From: Neoechinorhynchus agilis
Lineage: Eukaryota > Acanthocephala
Direction: 5' to 3'
Length of the DNA stretch: 64,000 nt
NCBI GenBank assembly: GCA_051530055.1
Contig: CM121342.1
Span: forward strand, 1,798,001 to 1,862,000
Below, one piece after another: positions 1 to 12,009 of this stretch (position 1 is the stretch's first letter; every line of letters starts with the position of its first letter). A program made the translations under genes and the position numbers. A model generated the notes under the pieces. It was not told where the DNA came from, did no database searches, and saw only the letters and a list, made by a program, of their open reading frames with translations.

Positions 1-1175
1 TTAAAGGTCACCTTTTATAGTCACTTAAGAGGTTGTGAATATGCATAAAAATAGCGTATCTAGGAAAAATCAGAACTTCATTTGCAATATCTCGAGCATC
101 TACAGACATTTGGTTCCGCATATGTTTAAGGAACACATAAATGACATATTATCTTCGATTTTCTTAACAGACACTTAACTAAATTGACTCGCATATGAGA
201 AATCAATAACGAAAATTTAATCAATTTTTTAATAAAAATGAGAAAATATTTTTGCAACAATCATTTAGGATCTGCGGACAATCCAAATAAAAAATCCACT
301 TTTGATCAGTACAATAATATATTCGATGGTACCAATGGTGAACCAACAATTGAAAATTAGAAGTTTATAGTTTTTCGAAAATACAGACAGCAAATTTTTT
401 TACAAATATATCGTCTTTAAGAGCTAATTGACGGGTGTACCTTCCTCCAGAAGTAATTTTTGAAAAATAGTGAAAAAAATATACAATTAAATCATACTGC
501 AGATTCTCGAATTCATCCCGGTTTCCGATCATCTCGAGAGTTTGTGAGTGAATGGCTGATATCTTCATAAGACGTCTTCGTTTTGCATATTACCTGTCGT
601 TCTATTTCCGTCAATGTCAAACGGGATTGCCTCAGGGACTTAGAGGCGATCGTCTGACTCGATATTAAGGCGAAAATACAGAGAATCTTGCAGTTGTGAT
701 GGGTGATGATCGTTTTTTACCGTGAGTTTCATAAAATTCCTGCGTAGAAGTTGATTGGGCGAAGATATCACTTTCTTATACGAAATTTTGAGCTTATTGG
801 AATTGAAGCAGGTCCAAATGTGACTTAAAACTGAGTTTTCCAAATGGAGGCATGCATTTATAAATCGCTACCCTCTTATATTTTACATAATATCACTACC
901 ACCGTTGTAGATAAGCGAGAAATTTACTCTGTAGATCTCGTTCTAAGTATCCATTATACCGATACTAACAACTAAATGCTCAATAAAAATGTTTTCAGTT
1001 TAGTAATTTCGGATAACATTAAGGTTGAAATGGCAAACGATAGATGGTATTATCTGATAAAACTCACGCAATTCACATCACCTACTAAGAGAGAGAAGTT
1101 TTACCATTGCTTCCGCTAATAGCGGAATCATTGTCGATTAGTCCCGACTCTAGAAATGAATCTTCTGTTTCGCCT
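1..1175. other. AT-rich non-coding stretch
   Basis: I see no gene here. Only two short open frames (under 70 codons) exist and neither resembles a protein. The ~190-bp satellite begins at the right edge of this stretch, around 1,177. Confidence 0.5.
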
Positions 1176-1176
1176 G

Positions 1177-2130
1177 TAAAGAAACTGAGTTCTCACAGAG
1201 TTACACAATTTAAAAAGTAGAACACTTATTCACGCGAGTGATTATGTAGAATCAAGTAATTTAATAAGTTCGGCCCTATAGTGCTTCGATGTTTTTTTCT
1301 TTTTCACGCGGTGAAAAAAGCACGAATGCTAAAACTCTTGATAAAAAACTTTTTGTCTCGTCCGTCAAGAAACTGATTTTTCACCAAGTTAAAAACCTTA
1401 AAAGTAGCAAATTTTTCACTCGAATGACTATGAAGAATCAAGTAATTTGACAGGAAAGTTCGGCTTTTTAATGTCTCGATTGTTTCTCTCTTTTTAAGTT
1501 ATGAAAACAAAGCATGAATTCTATAACGTTAGTTAAATAAACTCATTTGTATCTTCCGTCAAGAAACTTATTTTTCACAGAGTTCAATAATTTAAAAACT
1601 GACACTTTTATCGAAAGTGATTACGTAGAATCAAGTTAGCTAATAATAAAGATCTGCCTTCAAGTGCCTCTATTGTTTTGGCTTTTTGACACATTGAAGG
1701 AAAACCCACGAATGCTTTAACGCTTTTTAAATGAACTTTCTATTTCATCAAGAAACTGATTTCTCACAGAATTCAACAATTTAAAAACTAGACAATTTTT
1801 CACATGAGTTACGATGAAGAATCAAGTAATCCAATAAGAAATTCGGGCCTTCTAATGCCTCGATTTTTTGGTTCCTTTACACAATGAGAAAAAACCAATT
1901 CTACAACTTTTTATAAATGAACTTTTCATTGTGAGTCAAGAAACTGATTAATAGCAGAGTTCGATAATTTATATACTGGCAAACTTTTACCGAGAGCGAC
2001 TATTAAGAATCAAGTAATCTAATACGAAATTTCGGACTTATAGTACCTCGATTGTTAATCACCCTTTACATGGTGAGAAAAAAACATGAAGGCTACGACG
2101 CTCGGTAAATTAACTTTTTCTCGTGAGTCA
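1177..2130. repeat. ~190-bp satellite, left block (5 units)
   Basis: Five head-to-tail units are recognisable by the recurring boxes TCAAGAAACTGATTT, AGAATCAAGTAAT, CTCGATT and the CGTGAGTCAAG junction. Unit starts lie near 1,180, 1,368, 1,559, 1,750 and 1,939, giving a period of 188-191 bp. The units have drifted from one another, so the array looks old. The block stops abruptly at 2,130 in the middle of a GTGAGTCAA box, where an ACC/GAC-rich repeat and then a retroelement begin. The array resumes near 5,240. Confidence 0.85.
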
Positions 2131-2470
2131 AACCACCACCGACAACACCAATGCCACCATCGACGACACCGATGCCACTACCGACGCCACCGCTGCCACC
2201 ACCACCACTGACGACACCGATGAAACCACTACCGATGACACCGATGCCTCCACCACCGACGCCACAGATGCCGCCACCACCGACGCCACCGATGCCACCA
2301 CCACCGACGACATCGATGCTTCCAACAAAGACGACGACACCGATGCCACCACCACTGACGACACCGATGAAACCACTACCGACGACACCAAAGCCTCCAC
2401 CACCGACACCACCGATGCCGCCACCGACGACGACACCGATGCCACCACTACTGACGACACCGATGCCCAC
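2131..2470. repeat. ACC/GAC trinucleotide-type repeat
   Basis: About 340 bp of imperfect triplets, mostly ACC, GAC, GCC and GAT, begin directly after the broken satellite unit. Several frames on both strands are open, giving Thr/Asp-rich or Gly/Val-rich translations, as expected from a triplet repeat without stops. I do not regard any of these frames as a gene. The repeat may be the variable 5' part of the retroelement to its right or may have grown at the insertion boundary. Confidence 0.8.
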
Positions 2471-5240
2471 AATATGAAAACGAAAACTTGCCTGCCCAGT
2501 CCGAGCCACGTGAAGAGAACAACGCCGATGTAATTGTTTTAACTTCATCAGCCTAGTGTAACACACGACCGAGCTTCTCAACAGGATTCTGTGAGCTTTG
2601 TGATGGGATTTTCTACCTGACGAAAACAGGAGTTCTTATCGTCCATGGACCCGTAATTGACGCCGCGGCGGTTCTGGTTCACCCCCCTAAGTCCATTGAT
2701 GGTGGTCGCATAAAGCCCATCACCAGTACAAAATGAAATTCCATTTGTAGAGAATATTGTGCGAGTTCTGCCCAGGAACCAGGTCACAAAGAGATTCACT
2801 TCTCTATTGACAGACTGCATCGAGACTAACTCAGAGTTGTCGTGGATGCGTTTCTTTGTGTTCCTTGTTCTAGTATTTTCCGCTGGTGATGTCTCTAAAG
2901 GATCTCTGACCCCAAAAATAAAAGAGTGAATAAGTTCTTTTGACGAAAAGTTTACTCAATGCCTTTCGGCAGCATGCGAGCTACGTAAGGAGTGTGTCCA
3001 GGAGCCTGGCGACCGCCGCAACGCAAGTCAGCCGCTTGCTGGATGCGTTTCTTCGAAGCTCACAGACGGAGATGTCAGAGGAGCAGTTCGTCTTTTAACA
3101 TCAATGGGCAGTATCGCCAAAGAAAACGAAGAAACTTTACTAGCTCTTCGTTCCAAACATCCGAGTTATGGCGGTCGGCAGTATTTCGTGAAATCCTCCT
3201 CCTTACATACGATCCCTTATGTTTTATCATCGAAATCAGAGTTGAAGATAGCAATCTCCTCTTTTGCTAACGGGTTAGCTCACGGGCTTGACGAACTCTG
3301 GCCCCAACACCTAAGGGATATGATTTCCTTTTCAGTAGATGACGCTGCTCAGTCCCTTGAAGATGCATTATTACGCTTAGTTGACCAATTTGCAGGGGTA
3401 GAGCTGATTCCGAAAGCAACTGAGCTATTTTTAGAGGCATTTTTGTGTGCCCTCGCAAAAAAGGAACGTTTGATTCGTCACATTGCAATTGGAACAACTC
3501 TGCGCCGCTTAACAGCAAAAATTTTAAATAAAAGGGTCAAGGAAAAAGTAAGGATGCTGTATCGCCCTACTAAGTTAGGCTGCTGTACACCTTGTGGCGC
3601 AGATGCGATTGTTTATTCACTCCGCACGTTTATCACCGAAAACTCAAAACCGTGCGTGGTCTTGAAATGTTATTTCAAAACTACATTCATCACAGTTCTT
3701 TGAGCAAATTTACCAGAAGTAGTTAGAGATCACGCACTTGAAGCATTTCGCTATTTCGTTAATGCTTATGGGACTTCAACTCCCTTGTTGTTCTATAACC
3801 ACGTTTTGTGGTATGAAAGAGGAATTCAACAAGGGGATCCTATGGACCCAAATGCTTTCTCACTCGCAGTCAATCTGGTCGCGCACTCTCCAGTTCAGCT
3901 TTAACGGCTGGTACCTGGATGATGCCACGCTCGGAGGTAACCCCTCCGAAGTACTGCGCGATTTGGAGACACTCGTGAAGGAGACGGCGAAAATTTTTCA
4001 TTGAATCGAATGCTGCGAAATTCGAGATTTTAGTGATGAACGTGGAAGATGAGGCGCATTGGCAAACAATCGTGAACTATTTTCAGAACCTGGCCTCCTG
4101 GATAGAATTGGTAACTCTATACCGGTTGAATCTTGTATTAATCTGTATTTTTAACTCCAACGTTGAAGCAGAGATTGCCAGTCTTCAACCGCAACTTTCG
4201 GTGCCTCTCGAGCTGCAGGACGAGGCCTGGCGTCAAGCGTCCTTGCCTATGTCGTCCGGCGGTTTGGGTATCCAAAAAGCAGCATATATTTCTCTGCTAG
4301 CTTATTTGGGATCGTATGAAGCAAGCCGCAAAATATTTCAATCTTTTCTTGTCGAGAATTACACTTTGGATGAAGATTTCGTGGAGGCTCTTAATCTTTG
4401 GTGTGGAGATTTAGGCAGCGAGCAAGTCCCCGTCAATGGTTGCAAACAATCAGTTTGGGACTCAGCACTGGTAACGAGAATTCATAACTCTTTAATTTTA
4501 GATTCTCGTTATCTGGTGAACCGAACTCGGTTCGGGTGCTTGGCTCAACGCTTTTCCAATCGCCTCTGTGGGTACCCTTCTCTCCGACTAGACAGTAAGG
4601 ATTGCAGTGTCCCTAAGACTTGGGGCACCGATGTGCACATTCCATCGCTGCCGTTGCGGAGCGACCGTGGAACCATCGCCACGCCATGGTCTCATTTGTC
4701 GGCAACAGGATGAATTTGTTCACGACACACCGAAGTGAACCCAATTCATAGTCGTGCCCTAAATACTGTGAATGCGCTCAACATCCTAGAGCCGACTCGA
4801 TGTTCGTAGACCAGACGGTTTCACAATATTCCCGCCTTCTCTGGGACGCCACGTGCATGGACACGCTCGCAGCAAGCAATATAAAATTTGCCACTATTAA
4901 ACCAGGGGAGCAGCAACTGCCGCTGAGAAACTCAAAAAGATTAAATACAGGACCTGAGTCGAAATCGTTATTTTGTTCCCTTTGGCGTCGAGACACTCGG
5001 GTTGTTTGGTACCGCGGCGATGGACCTGGTCAAGCAATTGTCTAAGAGACTGAGACGAATCACTGGCGATCCGAGAACAGGGGCATTCCTCCTACAAAAC
5101 ATAAGTCTGGCTGTGCAACGACGGAACGCTGCATCCGTCCTTTCGACCGTTACACCAGGACGGCAGCTGAGTGATCCAGAGCGGTGGTGCGAATAATTTC
5201 ATGCCCGAAAAAGTACGAACTGAAACATGAACTTTAAGAA
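2471..5240 (+). mobile_element. Retroelement with YLDD-type reverse transcriptase, decayed, inserted in the satellite
   Basis: From about 3,090 to 5,200 the plus strand carries reverse-transcriptase homology. It starts with a segment like the family signature around 'PQHLRDMI', continues through 'IAIGTTLRRL' and the motif 'QQGDP', and reaches the catalytic box 'WYLDDATLGG' (near 3,910). The 3' end carries 'NISLAVQRRNAASVL', which is the usual C-terminus of a multicopy RT type found in many animal genomes. I cannot assign a formal clade. The copy is broken by several interruptions and is not functional. Divergence suggests it is old. It sits inside the ~190-bp satellite, and a second short copy of its 3' end lies at 5,598-5,755. 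Confidence 0.75.
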
Positions 5241-5597
5241 AATCAATAATTTCAAAACTAGACAACTTTTCACACGGGTGAGTATGAAGAATCAAGTAAT
5301 ATAATAAGAAATTTCGGCTTTCTAGTGCCTTTTTTTAGCTCTTTTACACGATGGTAAAAAACACAAATTTTACAACTCTGTATAAATCAACTTTTATCCC
5401 TCGTGAGTCAATAAACTGATTTCTCACAGAATTCAACAATTTAAAAACTGGCCGACTTTTATCGAGAGTGACTATGAAGAATCAAGTAATCTAATAAGGA
5501 ATTCCGGCCTTCTAATGCCTCGATTTTTTGGCTCCTTTACACAATGAGAAAAAACCAATTCTACAACTTTTAATAAATGAACTTTTCCTTGTGAGTT
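5241..5597. repeat. ~190-bp satellite, right block part 1
   Basis: The satellite resumes after the retroelement with the boxes CAACTTTTCAC, AGAATCAAGTAAT and CACGATGG. It continues for nearly two units, including a well-preserved junction at about 5,405. It is then interrupted at about 5,597 inside the same GTGAGT box where the left block stops. Confidence 0.8.
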
Positions 5598-5755
5598 CGT
5601 TCTTGGCGCAAAAAATAAGCATTGCGGTGCAGCGGGGCAATGCGGCTAGCATTTTGGCCAGCGCCGATGAATAGGAGCGTTGAAGAAACTATAAATTATG
5701 TATGCTTGCTTAAAAATTAAAAAGATTTAAAAAAAAGCCTATTAAAGAAACTTAT
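5598..5755 (+). mobile_element. Second, 5'-truncated copy of the same retroelement's 3' end
   Basis: This 158-bp segment begins immediately after a satellite GTGAGT box and encodes 'KISIAVQRGNAASIL', matching the C-terminal 'NISLAVQRRNAASVL' of the larger element at 5,095. It then has an A-rich tail and returns to the satellite at AAGAAACT. The form (3' end only, tail, clean return to the host unit) is typical of a 5'-truncated non-LTR insertion. The breakpoint falls within about 4 bp of the one used by the large copy. Confidence 0.75.
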
Positions 5756-6310
5756 TAATAGAAGAGTTCGACAATTTAAAAACTGACAAACTTTTATCGA
5801 GAGCGACTATGAAGAATCAAGTAGTCTAATAAGAAAATTTGGCCTTATAGCACCTCGATTATTTTGGCTTTTTAACAAGGTATGAAAAAATAACACGAAT
5901 TCTACAACTCTTGATAAATGAGCTTTTTCCTCGTGAGTCAATAAACTGATTTCTCACACAATTCAACAATTTAGAAACTGGACAACTTTTCACTCGAGTC
6001 AGTATGAAGAATAACGTAATCTAATAAGAATTTTCGACCTTCTAGTGCCTCGATTTTTTTGGCTCTTTAACACGGTATTGAAAAAGCACAAATGCTCTAA
6101 CACTTGATAAGTGAACGTTTTCCTCGTGAGTAAAGATAACTGAGTTATCACCGAATTAAATAATTTAAAAAAACAACCCAACTTCTATCGAGGGTGACTA
6201 TAAAGAATTTAGCAATTAAATATTAAAGTTCTGCCTTATTGCGCCTCGATATTTTTGGCTCTTTAACACAGAATGAAAAAAACACGAATGTTCCAACGCT
6301 TAATTTTTAT
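5756..6310. repeat. ~190-bp satellite, right block part 2 (about 3 units)
   Basis: Units start at about 5,756, 5,940 and 6,135. They share the boxes of the left block (AGAATCAAGTA, CCTCGATT, AACACG, CGTGAGT). The last unit decays near 6,310 into unrelated AT-rich sequence. Confidence 0.8.
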
Positions 6311-7399
6311 TCTGTGGCCTTGCCGTTTTATGTTGATAGGTATCTCGTTATTGTCAGCAACAATCAATCGAAGTTTATTGTAAGGTTTAAGTTCGAATTT
6401 ACAGGTTGCTAGTAAGGACAACATTTTTTAAATCGAACTAGAGATTATGTTTAATTGACTCTTAAATCAAAGTTTAGTTCTGTAGATAATTACAATCCGC
6501 ACTTCCCTCGATGTTTGCATGGTTAATTTAACGATAAAAAATTAAGGAATTTTTTATCAATGTTTATTTAATCGATTTCTGAATCAAATTGTAAAACAAT
6601 GAAAATATAGTTAGTGGGATTATTGATGGTAAAAATTATCATTAGTTTAAATTTTTCCTTTTTTGATTTACGTACAACATAACGCGTCTGAAGATAGGTT
6701 TCTCATAATCTTATACAAAGCTTAAATAATTTCGTGTCGCAAAAAGGCAAACATTTGTACTCAGAAATGCTTCTTTTCACGACTTTCTAGAATTCTGGAA
6801 GTTGCTTTTGATCTCCGACTCTTGCAATTACTTACAGGATAATTGTAAGAATGCGCAGCGGAGAATGCTTCATTAATAAACATAGTTTAATCGGCAATGA
6901 GCATTGTATTTTTCTTTGTAGACAAAAAATTTAAGTTATTTTTCCCTTTAAATACAACCTATCAAAAGTGGAAAATTTTCATAGATCAAACAAATATTTC
7001 AGCTTTATTGCCTATTGGAAATTCCTTTAGTTTTTGTAAAACAAAATCTCTCAACGATCCGCGCTTTATTCGAACAACGCTAAGAGCAATACATTACTTT
7101 CACAAATGCACTTAATGAGCGTAAGAAGCCTTTATCCCCCGCAAATATCACTCCAACAGCGTAACCTCGCATTTAAGACAACAGTGCCACACGCTCTCAA
7201 ACCCAAAATCATTCGTTTCAAACTCGCGTAACCTACCAACGATTTGTGTACCAAGAATGGTGTTTATATTACCTTTAATAATCTGTAATAAACCGCCTAC
7301 AAAACTTTTAGTACAAGTGTTTTTCTAACACACTGCAGTTATATTTTTGCTCAGTTTAAAACTGCATTGGCATCTCATCCAACCAAAGCCGTACTGCAG
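6311..7399. other. AT-rich intergenic region upstream of the PAL gene
   Basis: No coding frame here has protein-like composition. A frame of 72 codons at 6,897-7,115 is AT-driven and has no recognisable domain. The promoter of the downstream lyase gene probably lies here, but I see no clear TATA element. The acceptor-like CTGCAG ends at 7,399, one base before the PAL start codon. Confidence 0.45.
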
Positions 7400-7400
7400 A

Positions 7401-9268
7401 ATGATTTTTGTCACATATTTTGCCATTGTTTGTGTTTCGGTGGTTACTTTTGCAAAGGTGAGATAGTACGATGAGTTCTGTCTATTGACACATTCAACCA
7501 GCATTCTCAGATATTATTCAAAAATATAAACGAAAAGCTTGCATTTGGACAAATCGGTGGATTGGCTTTTACAAACGACAATCGATTAGTCGTATTCCAT
7601 CGTGCCAATAGAAAATGGGACAAAATGTGTTTGATTGCCATTGTATTTAATGTGTTGATGATGGCGAATTTTAGGGACCTTAAAGATCTTAAACCAATCT
7701 CAAGAAATGTTGTAACTGTTTTCATGCAAAATACGACTAATTCTATTCACTTCAATTGGGGAAAGTATAAGTAAGCTTTTTGGAGAAACTGGTTTAAGGT
7801 GGTGATTTTAACGAAAATTTCTTTGTCCAAAATGATATCAATAGCTTTATTTAAAAAGTTTAAGTGACAGCGCGGCCGACGATTATTAAAAATTCGCAAG
7901 TGGAAACGGAGATCGCATACTTTGCTCGCGCCTAATTTTAGTATTATAGCAATATCTTGAAATCGAGCAATGAAACATCCCAAAAGAGTAAATAAAATTT
8001 TTATCTGCTTAAAAATGGAATTAATAATCTTAAAATCAGAAGCTCCGCCATTTGTTTGATCACAAAAAAGGAATATTCGTTTATGTAGGAGAAATAAATC
8101 GTGCTCTTCACGCACAACAAATGCAAATCGCCTTTCGTTTTTCAAGTCAAAGCTTTATCTGAAAAACTATTTAGATTCGTTATGCCTCACGGGCTCGAAG
8201 TGGACAAGCAAAACAATTTATGGCTTACCGACTCTTTATTAAATTCGGTAAACACACTCTATTTAGTTTAAACAAATTGAATTTAACTTCAGACATATAA
8301 ATACACTCTTGAAGGAAAACTGGTATTAAAAGCAAATGACTTTTGTGGTCCAACCGACATTTCTACCGTTCACAATGATCCAGAGGATCTCTACTCTGAA
8401 TGCTTGTATGTTGCAGACGGTTATTGTAATCACCGAATCGTCAAAATGAATGCAACAAACGGAAAATTTATCGATATCTTTGAAATTCCGATTGTTTCAC
8501 AGCAAAATCCAGTTATCCATAGCATCGTGGCTTACATTAGCGATTTTTCAGGATTAGTTACAATCTGTGTTTCTATCAGAGATCAAGGAAGGTAAGTCAC
8601 TAGATGGGAAATGGATATGTTTTTTCAAAAATCTTACAACTAAATCCAGGCTTACATTTTTAGTAAATTGTAAATTTAAGAGAAATGCTTGTCGCCGTTT
8701 CTTAATGAAACGAAGAAATTTCCACAAAATCTGTGGATACGCTTTTAGTTTGATCAAGCAATTAAAGTTTAACAGCGACATTAAAACTTTTGATTTCAAC
8801 GTGAGCTAATTCGTTTAATTATCCATACGATCGCATTTTAGAGTACTTTGTATCCTTGAAGATGACAATTTGGGATTTTCTAGTGCTGGGGTAGTTATTG
8901 AACCAACGTTTAACGATCCCGTTCGAGTGTTTTCCGTGAGATATCTCGGGGGACCTGAACCGATGATTTTATTACTAAGTGGAGATAAATCATCGAATCT
9001 ATGGACAGTGAGCGACGAAGACATTCAAAAAGCCTTCAAGAGCACTGGAACTCGTAGAGTCATAAGAAAAGGAGAAAAAATCGACATGGTATGTTTTAAG
9101 ACAATTTCTAAGTTTTTTGCAATACCAAATGTATCGTTTCAAAATAAGATGACAGAAATGGCAACTCACGTTTTGGATGCTCACAGTATAGCAGTTAATA
9201 AACACCAACAAACGATGATTATAGGCACTTTGAGCAGACCGTATTTATTCACAGCAACAGATCAGTGA
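7401..9268 (+). CDS. PAL: Peptidyl-alpha-hydroxyglycine alpha-amidating lyase (PAL), secreted, stand-alone
   Basis: Seven exons (7401-7456/7, 7511-7626, 7675-7770, 8175-8247, 8293-8591, 8842-9088, 9149-9268) give a 335-residue protein whose coding length is a multiple of three. PAL performs the second step of C-terminal peptide amidation, splitting peptidyl-hydroxyglycine into amidated peptide and glyoxylate in the secretory pathway. Exon 1 encodes a signal peptide (about residues 1-18). The NHL-type propeller follows. The family's three zinc-binding histidines appear as 'MPHG' (His95), 'VIHS' (His190) and 'DAHS' (His308). The catalytic tyrosine lies in 'DGYCNHR' (Tyr158), and an arginine lies in 'IRDQGR'. 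No hydroxylating (PHM) domain is attached, so the other step would need a separate enzyme. The segment before residue 60 is shorter than in vertebrate PAM. AG|A precedes the start codon. Its 3' end faces GRASP at 106 bp. Confidence 0.88.
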
Positions 9269-9307
9269 GCGTGTGTGAAAGTATGAATCGGTGTTGTAGC
9301 TGTTTTA

Positions 9308-9320
9308 AATAAACTTTATT
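9308..9320. promoter_or_regulatory. Overlapping convergent polyadenylation signals
   Basis: The plus strand reads AATAAA at 9308-9313 (40 bp after the PAL stop). The minus strand reads AATAAA at 9320-9315 (55 bp after the GRASP stop). The two convergent genes therefore share a 13-bp palindrome-like AATAAACTTTATT segment as their probable cleavage signals. Confidence 0.7.
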
Positions 9321-9374
9321 GCCTTACATCGCTCTCCGCAAAATATTCTTTATTGCTCGACAAGCTCTGGACAC

Positions 9375-11162
9375 TCACGGACTAGTCTCGTAGTGCTTAG
9401 TTGGATCATAAAACATTAGTGGTGCCGGTGGATTGAGCGGCGGTTGGGGCGGTTGAGGTGTATTATTTAGGTGCTGGTAAGCGCCCTGGAAATGGTGTCC
9501 GATTGGGATTGGTGGATGTTCACTAGGGAAAAGTAGGGGTGCTGTTGGAGTCGTATGACTTTCTTGAGGTGGCGTAGATTGAATTCCTTGAGATTGAGGG
9601 AACGCCGACGGTTGAAAATTGAACGTATTGGTAGATACTGCTGTTATCGGGGAACTAGAAAGCAGTTCGGTTTGTTGATCTGGCATCTGTATTGATTGTG
9701 TCACTGAGGACTCCGATGTATTCAAGAAATCTCTTTTGGGCGTAAATAAATTGCAGAATAGTTTTGTGTAGAATTAAACAGTAGATCACATACTGGGAGT
9801 TATTCAGCTAAGAGTTTATCACCAAGTGTGTACAAAATCGAGTTTCATTCACTTATTCCTTAGAATGAAAGATCAACTTCGATGTACAATTCTTAAACAG
9901 TCAATCAGATCCAAGCATTGTTAAGAAAAGCATAAAAATTAGCATTCATCGAGAGAAAATCCCTGGGGATAATAGAGTTGTACTTGTGATGTTCATTATC
10001 CCTCATAAAACATATTTTATCTAACACCACTATTATAAAAATTGGTATGTATCGAGCTAAAAGGGAAACCCAAGAAAAAGTCGCTAGTTGAATCTCAAAA
10101 ACTATTTATTACATTATCTTGGACGTGACACGACGTCAGTGAAGTGATTTCCTAATTATTTAATTGATATTTATCCACAGGTAGTCAATCACAGTATAGC
10201 ATCAAATTCGAATATTAAAAATGCCTAAATTCACGGTGGATTTTTCGCAATGGTCAATTTCTGCTAATGAGAAATAACTACAGCAAAAAAGAGATTCCAT
10301 TATTACTTGCCACTGCATTCTTCAAATTCATCGAATCATCGTTGTTGCTAGTCGATATGTCGTTCGAGAACACAGAGCTAAACTTCTCGTCACTCGTCCC
10401 AACAATCGGGATATGTTTTTCTGGCTTAGCCTGAGCGGGGATTCGATGTAAGTATCCATATGACAATTGACAACCAATAAAACCTGGACCGCCCCAGTCG
10501 CTATTAGGAGTCAGCAAAACCATTCGAGTTTGATCCATAAGATGATTGTAGACATAAAGTCTAATCGTATTTAGATTGTTGTTTTCAATAAATGCAAAAA
10601 TATCCTCGGGAGCATGAATATTCGCATCAGCCCCGACAATGTAGTCTTTGTCTGACAAGAGACCCGCATTTGCCGCTGGTGAGCCAGGAATAACGTCCTG
10701 AACGTGCCAAACGGTTTCCTCTAGATTCGAAAATGTGCAGTACCGAATACTGAGACCGAGAAGTCCTCGGCCGCCCCATTGATCGTCCGGAACAACGCGG
10801 ACGACTCGAATATCCCTCGTTTTTATGGAGTAAATGTAAAGACGAATCTCTTGGTTTAAATTGGACTCCAGAATCTTAGATAAAATGTTATTTTCCTGGT
10901 CCTAATTTGAAAATAGAAGAAGATCAGGATTTAAGTTGTTGATTTTAGCTTACCAAGCGGTTTTCATTAGCGCTAACAATAAAATCAAAATACGGTTCAA
11001 TTCCGGCGTTGTATCCAGGAGATTTGTCTTGTACCTTGAGAAAAAACGGAATATATAAGGGCAAAAGGGGTTTATAAATACCTGTAAAACATGAAACCCT
11101 TCAGTGGAGGGGTCAATCTGTGCAGTCTGATTCTCACCCGGCAACGAAGCACCTGAACCCAT
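9375..11162 (-). CDS. GORASP: Golgi reassembly-stacking protein (GRASP55/65 family)
   Basis: Exons on the minus strand are 11162-11082, 11034-10954, 10901-10307 and 9730-9375, giving 370 residues. The protein begins MGSG, so Gly2 can be myristoylated, which anchors GRASPs to Golgi membranes. Two PDZ-like GRASP repeats follow. Repeat 1 has '[17 protein letters not shown]' and '[14 protein letters not shown]'. Repeat 2 has 'SPAANAGL', 'DYIVGAD' and '[20 protein letters not shown]'. The last exon is a Pro/Gln/Ser-rich tail (the regulatory SPR region), low in complexity as in other GRASPs. The family tethers and stacks Golgi cisternae and takes part in unconventional secretion. Only one family member is visible here. 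Introns of 47 and 52 bp lie in the first repeat, and a 576-bp intron precedes the tail. No acceptor abuts this start codon, unlike most neighbours. Confidence 0.93.
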
Positions 11163-11324
11163 TGAACGTACACGTCAAAGCAATGATCCTATTGATTGTT
11201 TCTTTTGATGACGTGCAGAATACGATTCTTTCGTGAGCCAGATGATCATTAAAGATACCTTAATCTCTAAAGAACGCGGTAAGTGTTAGTACGTTTTACA
11301 CAACGTGTGCGGCAACCTTGGTAA

Positions 11325-11415
11325 AGGCATAAGATTGTACCTCTTAAATTTTGGAATCAATAAAATCTTTTATTTTTACGCCAGATACCAACATGAACAA
11401 TTCAATCTTCAAGCG
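11325..11415. repeat. Partial copy of the fold-back element seen at 26,235
   Basis: The segment with AAGATTGTACCTC, TAAAATCTTTTATTTTT and CATGAACAATTCAATCTTC matches the right arm and flank of the fold-back element at 26,331-26,420 in the same order. Only one arm is present here. Confidence 0.6.
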
Positions 11416-11790
11416 TTTATTGAACTATTTTTAATTTCGATCAAATTACGTATTTAGGTGTTTTTGTTCTGGTTTTTTTGGTAATTTACTGGTTTCGATA
11501 TAGCTTTTTTGCTATTTTTGTTGCAATTTTAGCATCAATCACGACCAAGCTTGCCGCCCATCGAGGTCGTTCCCATAATGCTTACGGCGTTCTTTGTTGG
11601 ACATTAATGTTTATCCTTTTAGTTTCTATCGCGAGATCTAATATAATCTGCAGTGAGGAAAAAAACAAAATCATTATTTATGGATATTTTTCGCTTTTTA
11701 TCCTCAGATCACAAACATAATCGCGAATTAGTTTTGGTACTTAAATTTATTTCCGATACTACACGTCTGAGAATTCTGACGCAGAACCAA

Positions 11791-11896
11791 CCACTGAAGG
11801 GAGAAAACTCACTGATGAATCCTGCCTCCTGGAGGTATCTGAGGATCCGGAGGAATGTACAAACTTTTAACCGTGCATTAGAGACTATGTGGTTAT
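11791..11896 (+). repeat. Conserved ~100-nt motif, copy 1 (possible structured RNA or element end)
   Basis: This copy shares with 21,654-21,742 the boxes CTGAAGGGAG, AAACTCAC, TGATGA-TCC and, at its end, the box AACCGT. It shares with 60,291-60,355 the boxes TGAGGA, GTACAAACT and TTAACCGTG. A terminal hairpin TAACC...GGTTA is possible in this copy. The flank to its left (TACACGTCTGAGAATTCTGAC) recurs at 52,598. I do not recognise a known family. Confidence 0.55.
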
Positions 11897-12009
11897 ATCA
11901 CTTTTCTGATGTAATTGGTTTGGCTTTATGCCTAAAAAATAAGCCGGGCAAGAAAGGGATAGACTAAAATTTAATGATGATACAATACCGGCTTGCCAGT
12001 AAAAACTTA

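Noticed and set aside
2123-2533. Thr/Asp-rich 136-residue protein and Gly/Val-rich minus-strand frames
   Set aside because: Translation of a triplet-type repeat; no unique sequence, signal peptide or splice context.
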